In this document: one piece after another, positions 44,623 through 58,079 of the stretch
Layout of the letters: the number at the start of each line of letters is the position of its first letter
Numbering within the stretch: position 1 is the first letter of the stretch
Source of the DNA: Cryptomeria japonica
Lineage: Eukaryota > Streptophyta > Pinopsida > Cupressales > Cupressaceae
Assembly: GCF_030272615.1 (NCBI RefSeq)
Contig: NC_081407.1
Location: 380,825,179-380,889,178 of the forward strand
Length of the DNA: 64,000 bases
Reading direction: 5' to 3'
Program-made: the position numbers and the translations under genes
Notes under the pieces: generated by a model
What the model was told of the DNA's origin: nothing
Seen by the model: only the letters and a program-made list of their open reading frames with translations
The model's database searches: none

Positions 44623-45847
44623 TGTTATGCAGGTTTGAACATCGAATTGGGAACCTTCAATAAATGCTCAAAAATACACGAAAAATATTAGTAGCAAGGG
44701 AAATGTGTCCCACCAGGCGTGCCAAAACAAACCAAGGGAAAATAAGTATGGATGCCTATGGTTAGTTTTAATGCAAATAAACATAAAACATTCAAATAAA
44801 CATAATGTAAACCATTATGCCTTCATATTATCTTCTCTTGTTCCTCAGATTGAGCCCTTGATGAAGTGGAATTGTGCCTAAGCTCCACTTGATTGGATTG
44901 GCTCTTGATTTGGATGTGGAGTGCTCTCCACTACACAACAACAAGGTTGGATGATGGCATGATGGATGGAGGATTCATGAAAATGGCTAAGTGGGGATGG
45001 ATTTGACTATAATATGGATCATAGGGAGGATTTCTAATCTCAAAGGGGCAACATAAGATTGCACAAACATGAGATATGGAAATGAGGGGAAGAGACTCCT
45101 ATTTATAGATTTGAGGAGGCCAAAATGGAGGGTGGAGATTGAATGAAAGTGATGGGAAGGATTGAGAGGACATGGTGTTGAGACCAAAAGATTTGCCATA
45201 AAGGTGTTTCTTGTCTCCATGCTCCTCAAAGTGCATGGGGAATAGATCCCTAGGCACATTGGAAGAATAAGAGGAATTAAAAATTTCCTTGGGAAGAGAG
45301 GTCATGGGAGTGTGCAAAGGATTCGAAATCCTTTGACATGACCAAAGTAGGTGCATTTAAGGTTTTGGAAGGAGGGGACAAACCATTTATGACAAATGAT
45401 TGAATTGCTCCTAATCATGGTGATTGGGTGGGTTAATGAGATATTAGAAGACAAGTGGACAAGTTAGGACGATTTGACGAGAGGAGAGAGAATGAGTGGA
45501 GGAATATAAAATTGAAGGATATTTTTAGTCAATGATCTAGAAGAATTAATTAGGCTAAGTGGGGGTTAGAAGGAGTGATTTGTAGGAATCACATGATTGG
45601 CTTAATTAATTATAATTAATTAACTAAGAATATTTTAGAAGAATTAATGATTTTGGATGACTTTAGAAGAATGTGAAAAATAATTAATTTATTGACAAAT
45701 TAATTATTGGACTATAGTGGAAAAATTAATTAAATTCGATTTAATTAATTTTGAGAGGAATAAGGGAAAACATAATTTAATTAATTTAATTATGTAGAAA
45801 GGCTAAATTAATTAAATATTTAATTTAATTAATTTTAGACGTCTACA
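44623..45847 (-). mobile_element. LTR-like element related to 18935-20344, minus strand
   Basis: On the minus strand it starts TGTAGACGTC, passes an AT-rich palindrome zone, then a TATA box (CTATAAATAGGAGTC, about 45090-45104) and R/U5-like sequence. The proposed left terminus TGTTATGCAGG resembles TGATGCAAGG of the related block. Flanks GATGT (44618-44622) and GATAT (45848-45852) differ by one base, so the target duplication is only probable. No internal coding region: likely a solo LTR. Confidence 0.55.
45602..45840. repeat. Cluster of palindromes in LTR U3
   Basis: 45602-45623 is a perfect 22-bp palindrome of TTAATTAATTA and its complement. 45679-45708 has 12-bp arms (AATAATTAATTT/AAATTAATTATT). 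45722-45752 has 14-bp arms (AAAATTAATTAAAT/ATTTAATTAATTTT) around TCG. Another with 12-bp arms starts near 45805. This parallels the cluster at 20047-20315. Confidence 0.75.
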
Positions 45848-45852
45848 GATAT

Positions 45853-47689
45853 ATAACCCCAAATGATCCTAGATAGACTAACAATCCCAAAGAACCAATA
45901 TTACATACCAGCTTACTATATTGTGTCAATCAAGATTAAATGTATAATTATAACATTCTATTTTTTGGACGATATCTATGTTATATTATGACAATTCATA
46001 GTGCCAAAGGGTAGAGCATTGAATTATGCCTATCATCTAATTGGGATTTAAATTATCAAGTTTATAGTTAAAAATATAATTCAATATTAGTATTGAACCC
46101 TTAACCTTCAAACCAAGTAATATCATTTGAATTAAAGTAGAGGTAGACCCAATAATGATTTCTACATAGTCCTAAACTACCATGCTTAAAAGTATTGACT
46201 CAAATTAATTCTTCTCCCCGTGTTAACCAGTAAGATTCACCTTTTAAGGTAATTTAACATTACCAATCATAATGGTGAGACATACTCTACTATATTGATA
46301 TGAGATTAATTAATTGTCACTAAGATGAACCTTTAACCATTGAATAAAATATGTGTACATTACATTTGCTATTTAAATAGTTTATTATAGTAGTGTAATG
46401 GTCAATTTTGTATATCCATGACATTTTATTTAGTTTTATCTTGAGGTAATGTATTAATACATATGCATAATGAACAATGATACGATATTGTGTGAAGTTG
46501 GGATCATTACCCTAATTGATTTCTCCATTTACATCTACATACATGTATCCCTAGACATGTAATTGTGTTCTATCCATTTACACAAATGCTTTGAACATAC
46601 ATTTATTGTATTCATGTGTTCATTATACTTACCTATGCACCTAGCTCCATTTGGTCATTTCCACCTAGATCTGGCCATTGTTATATCCTAGGACAATTTT
46701 ATGGACATAAGGGCATGGTATAATGTAGTACCCTAGAATCTACAAGAAAACTCAATAGATCAATCCTTTTGGTGATAACATAATAGTTGCATGTTTTGAT
46801 TTAGTGGAGTAAAACTAACGAATTATTTAAATAAACTAGTATTCTAATAATAATTGTTAGTTTTCAAATGTAGTGCATTCTTTTAAATCATGTTTGAAAA
46901 ATATTTTTAAAATCTTTATTTCAAATGCAAATTTGTATTAATTTAAATTGTAAAATGAAATAATTTATTTATTTATATTTGCACTAAATGTATAACTATT
47001 AAGCATTTAGTATTTCAATGTACTTAATTAAATTTAAATTTAAATTTGTAATTGTAGCTAACATTTACTCATATAGATCAATTACATGAATATGAGTTCT
47101 TAGTGGATGAATAAAACCAATCCACACCTCGTAAAAAACCACCCCAATATTCTTCACCCCCTCCACTTGATGTAGTTATATCAAGGAAAACTAACTACAT
47201 TACAAAGAAAAATAGATTGTTTATATAATGAGGCAAAAATTCCCCCACATTTTATGTGGTTTGAATATTCCATGGAAACCATTATTGATTCAATAAAATC
47301 AATAGATGTGGATCTAGATAAATTCCATTTATAGAGGAAGAAGATGAGACGATTTTATTATGATGGGCTATCATATAGACATATTCTTGATTTGCACATT
47401 TCCAACAAAAACACCAGCCTCATGTTTTAATGACCCTCATACAAATATTTTCATCCCTCCAACATTTTTTTAAATCAAATCATGTAGGAACCCTTTAGTA
47501 TTAAACAAGTTGTGGGAATAATAGTGGATGGTCTTTGACCATAAACCACCCGGGAACTATAATTGTCCACTATATTTTTTAAGAATATTACAAGTAGAGT
47601 TAGAATAAGGTTTAAAATCAAAGTATTTTGACATGAGATCAATTCAAGGTATTGGTCTTAGTATGCCACAAGATAGCTTGGGTCCACAT
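45853..47689. other. Spacer with dispersed repeat at about 46370-46715
   Basis: No gene. The 46370-46715 segment is a diverged copy of 21255-21545. The remainder is AT-rich and featureless. Confidence 0.5.
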
Positions 47690-48614
47690 TGTTGGGAATT
47701 AAGATGTCTCAATATTAGCCATTCCTAGCATTGTATTTATTAATTTAATGCCTAAAATGTAATATTTTTGCTCATTATATTTTGTCATCTAGTGTGACAT
47801 GGCGCAATGAGTTTCCTTCATACTAGGAGGTGACATGGAAGATGAAAATGATGTTTTTTGTCCCTACTTGGGAAAGTAGGTGTCCCACTTTGGTAGAGAT
47901 ATTTTGTCAAGTATTGTATGACAAATTCTTATGTTAGGTTGTGATAGATTCTTATGACAGGTTGGATAGGTGTTAGAAATCATCTTGCATTGATAACATG
48001 GGCACCCAAGTTGAGTTAATACAAGTTGTAAGAAAAACATTTATTTATATTGATTATGATGGATTCTCTTACAATTGTAAGTGGTGTCATGTATGAGAGA
48101 TTTTATGATAGTTGTAAGATGTGTAAGAGCATCAAACATATCTATTTATAGCAAAAATGAAGTACCCATGTTTTGGAGGCATGTAAGAGTGGTTAGAGAA
48201 TCTTGGACAATGTATGTTACACACTTAGAGGTTGTTGAAAAATATGCCACATGGATTCGGATGACCCTCTATTTTGCCTTTGTCTAGAAGCCACTTTAAA
48301 CTTTTATTTCTCTATATTGTATATCTTTTATTTGGGTTTAAGATAGGACTGAGAAAGATTTTTCTTTGTAGGATTATGTTGTTGAATTTCTTCTAGAAGA
48401 GAAAGATGTAGACTCCATTTAAAGGATTAAAGCCAACAAGTGTATTGTAATAGTTTGTTGCAGAAAAAGACATTGGTTTGATGCTTTGTAGTGTGGGGTT
48501 TTTTACCCAAAAGGGTTTTCCCTACATACATCAGTGTTTTCTTCTCTTCTATCTATCATTCTTCTACTTTCATATTCTTGAAGTGTTGATTTACATGTCA
48601 TAATGTTGTCAACA
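47690..48614 (+). mobile_element. Candidate solo LTR, plus strand
   Basis: Starts TGTTGGGAATTAAGATGTCT and ends TAATGTTGTCAACA, giving TG...CA termini and a short terminal inverted repeat (TGTTG/CAACA). Near the 3' end GGGGTTTTTTACCCAAAAGG then GTTTTCCCTACATACATC resembles the U5 of plant copia LTRs. The flanking 5-mers (CACAT and TTTAT) do not match, so no target duplication supports it. Confidence 0.45.
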
Positions 48615-49483
48615 TTTATTAGATCTACTAACTACGTTATCTTTTTTTTCTAGGGGTTAATGGATAAGAAATTAACTATGCCTATTTCCACTTTAATGGT
48701 GTAGTAGTATATTCTTGTATTGTGAAAATGAAATATAACTAAAATAAAAACATAAGATACTGAAGGTTCATACTGGTCCTCAAAGGTCTTTCTCAATTCA
48801 TCTCTCCATTTGATTTGGTAAATTAGAGCTAAGATCCATGTTTTGCATGTCCTTGCATGTGAGTTGCATGTGAATGTCAATGATGTTTAAGATTCTAGGT
48901 ATTCCTTCTATTGTGATTTCTTAACTTGGATGATAGAGGGAATCTAGTTTAAATGAATCAATTGATTATTAATCCTTTTTTGAGTGAAAGTCTTGCGGTT
49001 GATCTTGTTTTTGGGATACAATAGGAATTATGAAGGATGGAAAAGATAGTGTTTAATAGAGTTGACCATGTGAATACATTTTATTTGATATTGATCTAGA
49101 AGCCTATTGTTTAATATTATTTTACAACCCTCATGCATGGCAATCTTCAGTCATTTTGTGGTTGTGTGTAGTAGAGAATTCATGTTGGATGTTTGTTTTC
49201 AACTCCTTGGTTACATGGAGAAACTTTAGTTGTCATGACCGTGGTTTGATATGCTTATGTTGGGTTCTTGGTTTTAGTCCCTGGCATTCAAAGACATTTT
49301 TTTCATTGTTTTGAATGTATATATACTATGGATTTTATCATTGGATGATCTAAAAGCTTCTAGAATAACTTACCTCCTCCATATGTATATATGTACTTGA
49401 TAGTGGTTGTGAAGTTGGCCTAGAAATATGTCTAGATTTTCTGAACCTCTTCTTCCTTTTGGTTGGTTGTACTTGCATGTTTT
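48615..49483. other. Spacer, no gene seen
   Basis: No coding or element signature recognised between the candidate solo LTR and the copia LTR at 49484. Confidence 0.5.
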
Positions 49484-50670
49484 TGTTGAACACCCAACAA
49501 GAATGAGAGGGGGGTGAATCAATTGAGATCTTTAAAAACAATTATTAATTAACTTATTCCATATCAACACTTTAACCATCAACACATCAAATGGAAACAC
49601 ATGAGCACCAGATTTACATGGAAAACCCAAACAAGGGAAAACCACTATGAGAATCTAACTCACAATATAAATAACAATTTTTACAACATTTTAATCTTGT
49701 AGCCAAGAAGCACCAACACCTAAAGGACTTGCAGAAATAAGGTGCACTACCTTAGGCAAGATACAAAAGGACTTATGCAACTGAAGAACACTTCTTTAGG
49801 ACAAGATACAAACTACTATCAAAGGAATCATTGTCAATCAACAACAAATGAAATAGCTAAACTGAAAATGAGAAGGATTCTCCTGATCATGAATTTGTCC
49901 TTGAACAATAATCAAGTGATCAATAACATGGAAAACATCTCTAATAATCTCCAATGTCACAACACTTTGTCTGGCAAAATATATCAGCTTCAAAGCTCTT
50001 CCCAAACTGACTTTCACATCACCACAAACTCAAATCTACTTGCAAATCATTCACATACACTTCTCACATAATTCACTTCTCATCCATACTTAATTCATCC
50101 TTCCTCACATCTTATATATGAGATACAATATTGACATCCTAATTAAGGGTTGGCCAAAACAAAATAAGCAATATTAGACAAAATACGCCACCTAGACCAA
50201 AAATACTTATATTGGGCCATTCCAGGAGAAAGAGGGAACTAAAAAATATCACAATACATCATCCCATGAATAATATGACCATCCATACATGGTAGCACAT
50301 ATTCTAAAAGATGTAACAAAACATAGTGTGTAGATATAATCAACCAATCGACTATATAGTCACATTCAATGCAAAATACTCCATGTGGATCTCTACAAAC
50401 TAAAATGAGACTAAAATAATCATCTCAACACATATTCGTACCAAAATAACATGATCCACTAAACCACAATGCAATTAACAACATATTTGGAGGGCACCAA
50501 AAGCATTCCAGACCACCCTGAATACAAAATAACGCAACCAACAACAAAAGAGTATCCAGACCAAACTCCATCCAGATAACCAAGGTCTGACAAAGCATAT
50601 TTGGATAAATATCCATCCAGATAACCAAGTTTGACATAAATGACAACCATACAAGCTCATGCTTCTAACA
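49484..50670 (-). repeat. 3' LTR of a minus-strand copia element (type A)
   Basis: Left end TGTTGAACACCCAACAAG, then GAGAGGGGGGTGAATCAATT; right end CTTCTAACA, so on the minus strand it starts TGTTAGAAG. Immediately to the right is a polypurine tract on the minus strand (GACAAAGGGGGAGA, 50671-50684). About 1.19 kb. Its sequence differs from the LTR at 56355-58073. Confidence 0.8.
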
Positions 50671-53110
50671 ATCTCCCCCTTTGTCATTGATGGCAACACT
50701 AATAGAACAACAGTCATCAATACCAATCAAAAAATTGATAGTCTCACAACAAATGTCTCCCCCTTTTACTGCAATGACAAAGGTTGCATAAAGATAAACA
50801 AAAATATACTGACCACTCACACCATTGCTCCCCCTGAGAGTAGAAACAACATCAATCTAGTAAACAAAGATAAGAACTAAGTCTCCCCTTGGAAAGATGC
50901 ACCACCAAATTTGCATCTAGTTGGAAGGAGGAGTAGTAACCACAAACTTGTATTTGAGAAACTCAAAATTATCCTTTGCTAATTCCTTCGTAAAAATATC
51001 TACTATCTACTCTAATGTAGAAATCTATTCCAATTTGACTTATTTTTCAGCAACCTTCTCTCTCAAGAAATGATAATGGATTGAAATGTGTTTAGTCCTT
51101 GAATGCATAATTGGATTCTTTGAAATGTTTATAGCACTCGTATTATCACACAAAATAGGAAGCTCTCTTCATCATATACAACTCTGATATCCTTAAGATT
51201 TTAATTCATCTAGAAAACTTGAGTACAATAAGACGTTATGGAAATATATTTAGCTTTAGCAGTAGACAATGATACAAATTTGTGTTTCCTACTCATCTAT
51301 GAAACTAATCTCTCCCAAAAAGAATTCTCCATGACTTGTATTCTTCATATCATCAATACTTCTGACCCAATTAGCATTTGTATATGCCTTCAACACGAAA
51401 TTTCCATCTCTCTTGTACCATAGGCTAAAATCTCGAGTCCCTTTCAAATATTTGAAGATCCTTTTTACTACTTGATCATGAGTCTTCTTCATACTAGTTT
51501 GAGATCTTGCAACCAAACATACAACCTACATACTATTTGGTCTAGAAGCGGTAAGATATAATAGTCCTCCAATCATAGATCTATACTTATTTTGATCAAT
51601 ATTCGGAGATGCATCATCTTTCCCTAGCTTGCATCCAACAACTAAAGGGGTAATAACAGATTTACGATTCGCCATATCAAAATTCTTTTTGCATTTATTT
51701 TGTAAACTCTTTGCAAAAACTATCACTTCCTCCAAAGATAATATAATCAACATAGACAACAACATTGAACAACTTTTAGCATCCGAGATTGTACCCCCTT
51801 ACAATTTAGACCACATTTGGGGCCCTCACCTTAGTGTTCACATCCCTATGCTTGATTGGGGCCCATTTATACTTGCATCATGCAAATATGGCATTAATAT
51901 CACATTTTACCTTACACAATTTCCCCTTTATCCTAGCCCCATATTAGGGTAGGACCAGGGCGTGGTGCCTTGGTCCTCACTGGGACTATGGTGTCATGCC
52001 ATGGTCCTCCCTAATTAGGCCCCATTTTAAACCCATTGACCCATCTCAAATTTGAGTGGGAAACCTTTCTCCATGTTGGCCTATGTTAGAAAATTAACAT
52101 ATTTTCTCGATGAGAAAGTTATAAGGAGGCTTTCCCCTCTCATTTGGATACAGAAGGATACATTCATGATAAGGAGAAATTGGGATCACAAGCAATCAAG
52201 CATTGAAGCATTGAAACATTCATTATCAAGAATTTCTAAAGGACTTGAAGGATGCATATTCTTCATTTGTCTAGTATGGAGCAACTTTACATCATTCATT
52301 TGCAAGCATGTGTGTGTGATTAGGGTTTTGTCATTTTCATGCCATTTCATGCAACATATGTGATTACATTTAAGAAGAAAAGCATCATTATTTGTCATTG
52401 CAAATATGAGGTATATCTTTCCATATCTATTTCATTATTTTCAATATTTCATTCAAGGTTGATTCCTCAACTAGGGTTTGACTTAGGCAAACCCCTATTG
52501 CCAACCCATTTCCCTTTCTTTATGTGTGCAGGAAGCAGGTATGGAGCTATGATCTTCAGAATTGACATTATTTGTAGAGATGAATCAATCCCCTTCGGTG
52601 TGTGAAAAGTTCAGAGGACCATGGCATCAGGCACCACGGTCCCACATTTTAGGTGCTCTTTTGAGGATCAAATATGAGCCTATGAACGTTTCTCAGATCC
52701 AGGTGCAAAACTCAATCTCGCATCTATAGCTCATTGTTTTCATGTTTTTACCTTCATTTCCAGCATTTTATCTTAATTTAACAATTCAACTTACAAAAGA
52801 GAAAACCCCAAATTAATCCGATCAGTATTTAGTCTTAATCCATTGGATTTTCACCCTCTTTTGAATGTAATGGTCATCCCAAGCAAAAATTAGTGGTTTT
52901 CATCTCTCTTGGGGTAGAAATCCTAATTTTTCACCATTACACAACTTAATACCTTCAACCTTAAAATAAAGAATATTGTTAGCAGTACCTTTCCTAAGAT
53001 ACTGTTGTAACAAATATTTGTCCACTCTTGTATACCACACTCTAGGTGTTTGTTTAAGTCCATACAGTGCCTTCTTTAATTTGCAAACACTCTAAAATGC
53101 TTGAGTGATG
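50671..53110 (-). pseudogene. Copia reverse transcriptase/RNase H remnant, split by an insertion
   Basis: RNase H remnant at 51289-51516 (VKRIFKYLKGTRDFSLWYKR). The reverse transcriptase is in two parts: KKALYGLKQTPRVWY at about 53070-53020, and YVDYIIFGG at about 51760-51735, where the second catalytic Asp is Tyr. The two parts rejoin in frame if 51776-52941 plus one 6-bp repeat is removed. Multiple frameshifts and stops follow. Between this and the integrase to the right, the integrase C-terminus and the N-terminal part of the reverse transcriptase are missing. Confidence 0.8.
51776..52941 (-). mobile_element. 1.17-kb LTR-like insertion inside copia reverse transcriptase
   Basis: Flanked by CAACTT at 51770-51775 and 52942-52947. 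On the minus strand it begins TGTAATGGTGAAAAATTAGG. The other terminus (TTAGCATCC on the + strand) does not give a clean CA. Removing it restores the reverse transcriptase frame. It carries inverted repeats built from GGACCA/TGGTCC: 51951-51977, 51983-52007 and near 52616-52645. No coding sequence; probably a solo LTR. Confidence 0.65.
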
Positions 53111-54200
53111 GTTTTCGGTCATACCTTAACTCATAAGGAGTCACTACTGTTCACTCTTAGTTGTACCCACTTTAATGTATAGATAGCAGTATGAACTGCT
53201 TCCTTCCAGTATGTATATGGTATTCTTGCCTCATTCAACATTGTTCTAGCCATTTCCTTTACTGTTCTATTCTTCCTTTCTGCCACACCATTCTGCTATG
53301 GTGTTCTTGTTGCTGAGTACTATCTCTGAATTCCATGTTTCTCATAGTAGTCAATAAACTCATTTGAAGAATATTATCCACCCCGAACTAATCTTAAACA
53401 CTTTAACCGGTGTCCACTGTCATTTTCAACCATCCTTCTAAAAATCTTAAATCTTTCAAATGCCTACGATTTTTCATGCAAAAATGTCACCCAAGTCATC
53501 CTTGAGTAGTGATCAATGAATAGCATGAAGTATCTCTCACCGATCAAAGCCCTTGTCCTTATTGGTCCACACAAATTTGTATGTAGTAACTCCAGAGGTC
53601 TTGAGGTATTATACTCTTTTGTTTTGCAACTCACTTTGATTTGCTTGCCTTTGATGCATTCATCACAAAAGGTACTTGTTGGTTTAGTTATTTGTGGAAT
53701 ATTCTCACATACCAATTTTTACTTATCTTCACCAGATTATCAAAATTCACATGACCTAATCTCTAATGCCACAACCAACTTTCATCAACTTGTCCCATCA
53801 TGCATTTGGACTCATAGCATTCCTTCAGATTGTAGACATTACCATTTGTTCTCTTTCCCTCTGCTACAACCATACCGGTACTTTGCTTGCTTATCTGACA
53901 ACCAATAGAGTCAAATGTGAACTTGTATCCTTTGTCACACATTTGACTTACACTTAGCAGATTATGCTATAGTCCTTCCACACAGTACACATCATGGGCC
54001 TTGAGCTTTCCATCAATATTCAATGCACCACGACCCTTGATCTTGATAGAGGAGTTGTCACCAAACCGGACAGAGCCACCATTCCAATCATCAAGCTTGA
54101 TAAACTTTTTCTTGTCTCTGGTCATATGATTTGAGAAGCCACTATCAACTACCCATAAATTCTTTCTTTCAACATGTAGAGCAATCTGCACAATCAAGCT
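53110..54200 (-). pseudogene. Copia protease and integrase remnant
   Basis: Read leftward. Protease at 54197-53967 with VVDSGFSNHMT (active-site DSG present, the usual following Cys or Ala replaced). GAG-pre-integrase zinc region at about 53790-53640 (RLGHVNFDNLVKISK, CDECIKGKQ). Integrase core at 53640-53240: HTNLCGP has Asn where the first catalytic Asp is expected, FIDHYSRMTWV keeps the second, and NGVAERKNRTV keeps the Glu. Stops and frameshifts separate the parts. It ends near 53110 where the reverse transcriptase of the neighbouring remnant begins. Confidence 0.85.
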
Positions 54201-54203
54201 TGA

Positions 54204-56250
54204 CTATGTCTTGTTCTTCTCCTTCTCTATCCAAACATGTTTCTCTTCTTTCTTCCCTTCTTCTATCATCTTGTGTTCTGGTTTAGTCTCTATCTTATGA
54301 TCCGATACTGTTTTCTTTTGCTCATCAGTTCTCAGCTTACAATTCCTTGTTATGTGACCAAAATTTTGACACTTGTAACATTTTACATTAGCATTGAAAG
54401 ATGTATGCGGCAAATGAGTTTCTACTCTCAATATTGGGGTTTACATTCATTTTCCTACAATCAGCCATTTTATGACCAAACTTATTACACCAATGATAAT
54501 AACCATGAAAGTTTGGAACATATTGGCTAGATTGTCTTGGTCCTGCAAATGACTGCCTCACCGGGGGTCTTCCTTTCATGTTTCCCACTCTGGTGAATCC
54601 TTTATGATTAGCTCTTACATTTTTCCTTGGATCTGCATGTCAATGCATTGTGTATGGCCTTCGATTCACCGGTTGTGTATACCAGTTTGTGTGGCGGTTC
54701 TTAACAGCATCTGTGATATGTCTTCTTACTGGTATCTTTGCTTAGCATAAATGTTTGCTTCTCTTCATCTTCATTTGAAGTAAACTGTATCTCCTTACTG
54801 GATGTGTCTTTGCTATTTGAACTTTGACCCTCTTCAAATCCTAAGCCACCGATATCTTTAGATTGCTTCTGTTTTCTCAACATCTTATCTAAAGATTCAG
54901 TGTTGCCTTCATATTTGCTTCTCACTTTCATCTCTTCCTTACTTTTCTCTAATTCCTTCTAGAGCTTGACAATTTCTTCTTCCAGGTTCTAATGCTCCTT
55001 CTCCTTTTTATTCAAGTATGTACTAGTAACTTTACAAATCGTCTTGGCCTCCTCCAATTGGAGTTTTAGATCTGCAATTGTTTTCTTGGATTCTTCAAGA
55101 GATTCTTCCAACAACTCTTGTTCTTCAAATGCATCCTTTTTCACCTTCTTCATATCTCTTCTTGTTTTCTTTAGTTCTTCCAAGGCGCTGATGAGCTCTG
55201 CTCCAAGGTCTATTTCTCCTTCTTTCTCTTCTTCTTCTCCTTTTTCAGGTACTGGAACCTCTTGAGCCATAAAGAGGTTTTCTCTGACCTCATCTTCACT
55301 ACAACAATCATTTGAGACACTCTCCTCATCTATGGTATCATTTTCATGCGTGTAAATACTGCTCTACTTTCGGTTGCCTCTTCTACCATTTCGATAGACA
55401 TTCTTCTTCCTATCCTTACCATATGATCTTCTACCACTTGATTGATCATCTTCATTCTTATCACCATAGGGACATTTGGCAGCAAAATTTCCAATCTTTC
55501 CATAGTTGAAACATTTCAGGGGCAACTTGCCTTTGTATTTGCCTAAACCCGTCTTGAGTCTTTTGACAAAGTTTACCATGATATCATCTGAGTCTTTACC
55601 AATTCCATCATGAGAAGACTCTTCTTTTTCTTTCCTTGATATTTTGAATGCATCTTCTTTCTTCATAGCCTCAATACCAGCAGTGCTCATCTCATAAGCA
55701 GTTAGGGAACCATACAACTCATCCATTGTAAAGACTTTTAGATCTTTTGCTTCCTCTTTTGCAGAAACCTTTGTATCATACTTAGATGTGAGAGATCTAA
55801 GTACTTTCTTCACTACCACCTCATCTTTTATTTCTTCACCAAGCCCTCTAATAGTGTTTGTTGTTTCATCAATTTCCTTTGGAGATAGTCAGCAATCTTC
55901 TCTTCCTCTCTCATCTTCAAACCTTCAAGTTGTGCTCTCAATGTTCGTAACTTGGCTTCCTTGACTTTAGCATTGCCTTCAAATATCTTCTGCAACTTAT
56001 CCCAATTTTCTTTGGCGGATGAGCAATGCATGACCTTAACAAACTCATTGTCAGATAACCCACTAAGAATGGAATTTTTAGCTTTAGCATTGTTCTCATA
56101 TTCCTTCTTAGCATCTAGATCAGTAGGAGGATTATTAGGGACTATATACCCATTCACAACCGACATCCATATATCACAACCTAGAGAAGACAAATAGGTT
56201 TCCATTCTTCTACTCCAAAAGGCATAGTTGACACCATCAAACACAGGGGT
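54204..56250 (-). pseudogene. Copia gag (type B), long form with coiled coil and three knuckles
   Basis: N-terminal UBN2-type gag domain at 56244-55828 (FDGVNYAFWSRRMETYL, KENWDKLQKIFEGNAKVKEA). After a frameshift near 55825 one frame runs to about 54701, with only a few stops. It has a first knuckle CFNYGKIGNFAAKC (second Cys changed to Tyr, about 55470-55510) and then a long Glu/Lys coiled coil (about 55270-54800). A second frameshift follows, then a knuckle CNKFGHKMADC (about 54455-54490) and CYKCQNFGHITRNC (about 54340-54385). The protein would be about 700 residues, longer than a standard copia gag. Confidence 0.85.
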
Positions 56251-56354
56251 TTTGAAGAGGTTGATTCATTTCTTGCCATTGTGAACACTTGATGGGATCT
56301 ACCCAAGCTAGAGAACGTTTTGATATAATAGAGTACCTATGCTCTGATACCAAT

Positions 56355-58073
56355 CGTTGGACACAATGGATCACTGAGAGGGGGGTGAATCAATGATTTA
56401 ACACTTTTTCTTTCAAACAGGGATATAGGGATATACCGGTACTCTATGAAGAAAACAGAGTGTAGACTGGTAAGCCAAATTATGCAAACAAAATGTATGA
56501 AATGATTTGCTATAACATCAAAATAACTCATACACCAGAATGCATCACATAACAACAAATATACAAGGAAAACCCAATATGGGAAAAACCTCGGTGAGAA
56601 TAGCTATTGGGCATCTTCTGCTCCAATCCAACCTCACAATAAAATTGATCTGATTACAATTTTAGGGCACCAACCCAAGGAGCACCAACCCCTGATTTAT
56701 GAGCACTAACCCCTGAACAATTTATAGGCTACAACCTAAAGGAGCTACAACCCCTGCACTAAGCACCTACTAAGTGAAAACAATATGATGATTCAAATAC
56801 AACAATAACTTCCCTGTTGCAAATGAAGTTTTACAACCCTTCAATACACTACTCTACCAGTTTCAATCTTACTGGTCTGTGAAACCTCCACACTCAATGC
56901 AACATTGCCTTTATGTTGGTTCTTACTCTGTCAAAAACTCCCCTTCCTTTGTCTATTGGATTCACCTCACACCTTCTCACACTGTGACAGGTTATGTCTC
57001 TGTCGGTTCAAACCTTGCCGGTTTCTCCTTCAACACACAGTCACTAGAGATTTTCTTTGTTTTTCACTTAAACAATCTTTTCTCTCTATCTTTCATACAC
57101 CAAAATAATCATATATCTTTCTACAACATCAATCTCATCAATTTTAGACTTATATTTAAAAACAAGTTTTCCCGCCAAAAACAAATTCAAACATCAGGTG
57201 GTTAGGGTTTCTTTCCTTCGACCAAATCTGCATCAAATCTTGTTTGATCTGCCTTGGATCATTCACCTGCTATGGGGAGATGCATCTGTACACGTTTTTA
57301 TTCATCCAATGCATGTTTTCTAAAAATAGAAAACATTACCCTGCTTTACGGCCTTGATCTTGGTCGACCTCATCTTGTTTAGTTGTTTCTGACTGGAGGT
57401 CAATCTCCAATCGGATTTCATGCTTCGATCACCATGCCAACAACTACCCGATCAATCTTTGTTGTCCATTCTACCTCGAGCCACAACAGTCAAATAATAT
57501 CCTGTGATTTTTGGATTTATCATTTAATGACCACCAACTTCACGGATAGCCATGTCGATGAACATTTTATCAACCTCTGCATGTTTTCCACCTCTCAGCT
57601 CCCCATGGCACACATCGACATACTTTCAACTCACCAACAAAGAGTCGGTTCCACCCTGAACACCCCTGCCGGTACAAACCCTTCTACTGGTACAAACCTT
57701 TACCGGTATGCCAAATACATAGGACAACCACTATTATCGACATTACACAATACTGACAGTTCATCTAACCTTTTGGTATGTCTTCATGCCATTCATTCAG
57801 TTCAGCTCATTGGGTGTTGTTGTGATTCATCTAACATTCCACCTCTTCATCACAAACAAACGACCAACCTTGATACTGGTTTATGCCTTACCGGTTAATA
57901 CTCAGGCATGCCAACTCAATCCTGCATCTCACCTTATACGAGTGATATCATCTGTCAACACATGATCATACTTCTCTTCTTTATGCCAATTCAATCTTGT
58001 TCATACCGGGTTGACACACCCTACGGGTAGGCCTGCCATACCGGTTGACATCAATCACAACTCAATGCCAACA
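56355..58073 (-). repeat. 5' LTR of a minus-strand copia element (type B)
   Basis: Immediately right of the primer-binding site GCTCTGATACCAA (56341-56353, + strand view). Contains CTGAGAGGGGGGTGAATCAA and several ACCGGT motifs. The right end ...AATGCCAACA at 58073 gives TGTTGGCATTGAG as the LTR start on the minus strand. A true 3' partner is not found: the only LTR to the left (49484-50670) is of another type. Confidence 0.75.
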
Positions 58074-58079
58074 TCATAT

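Noticed and set aside
47690-48614. Confident solo LTR with target duplication
   Set aside because: The ends look right but flanking 5-mers (CACAT, TTTAT) differ, so it is kept only as a candidate.
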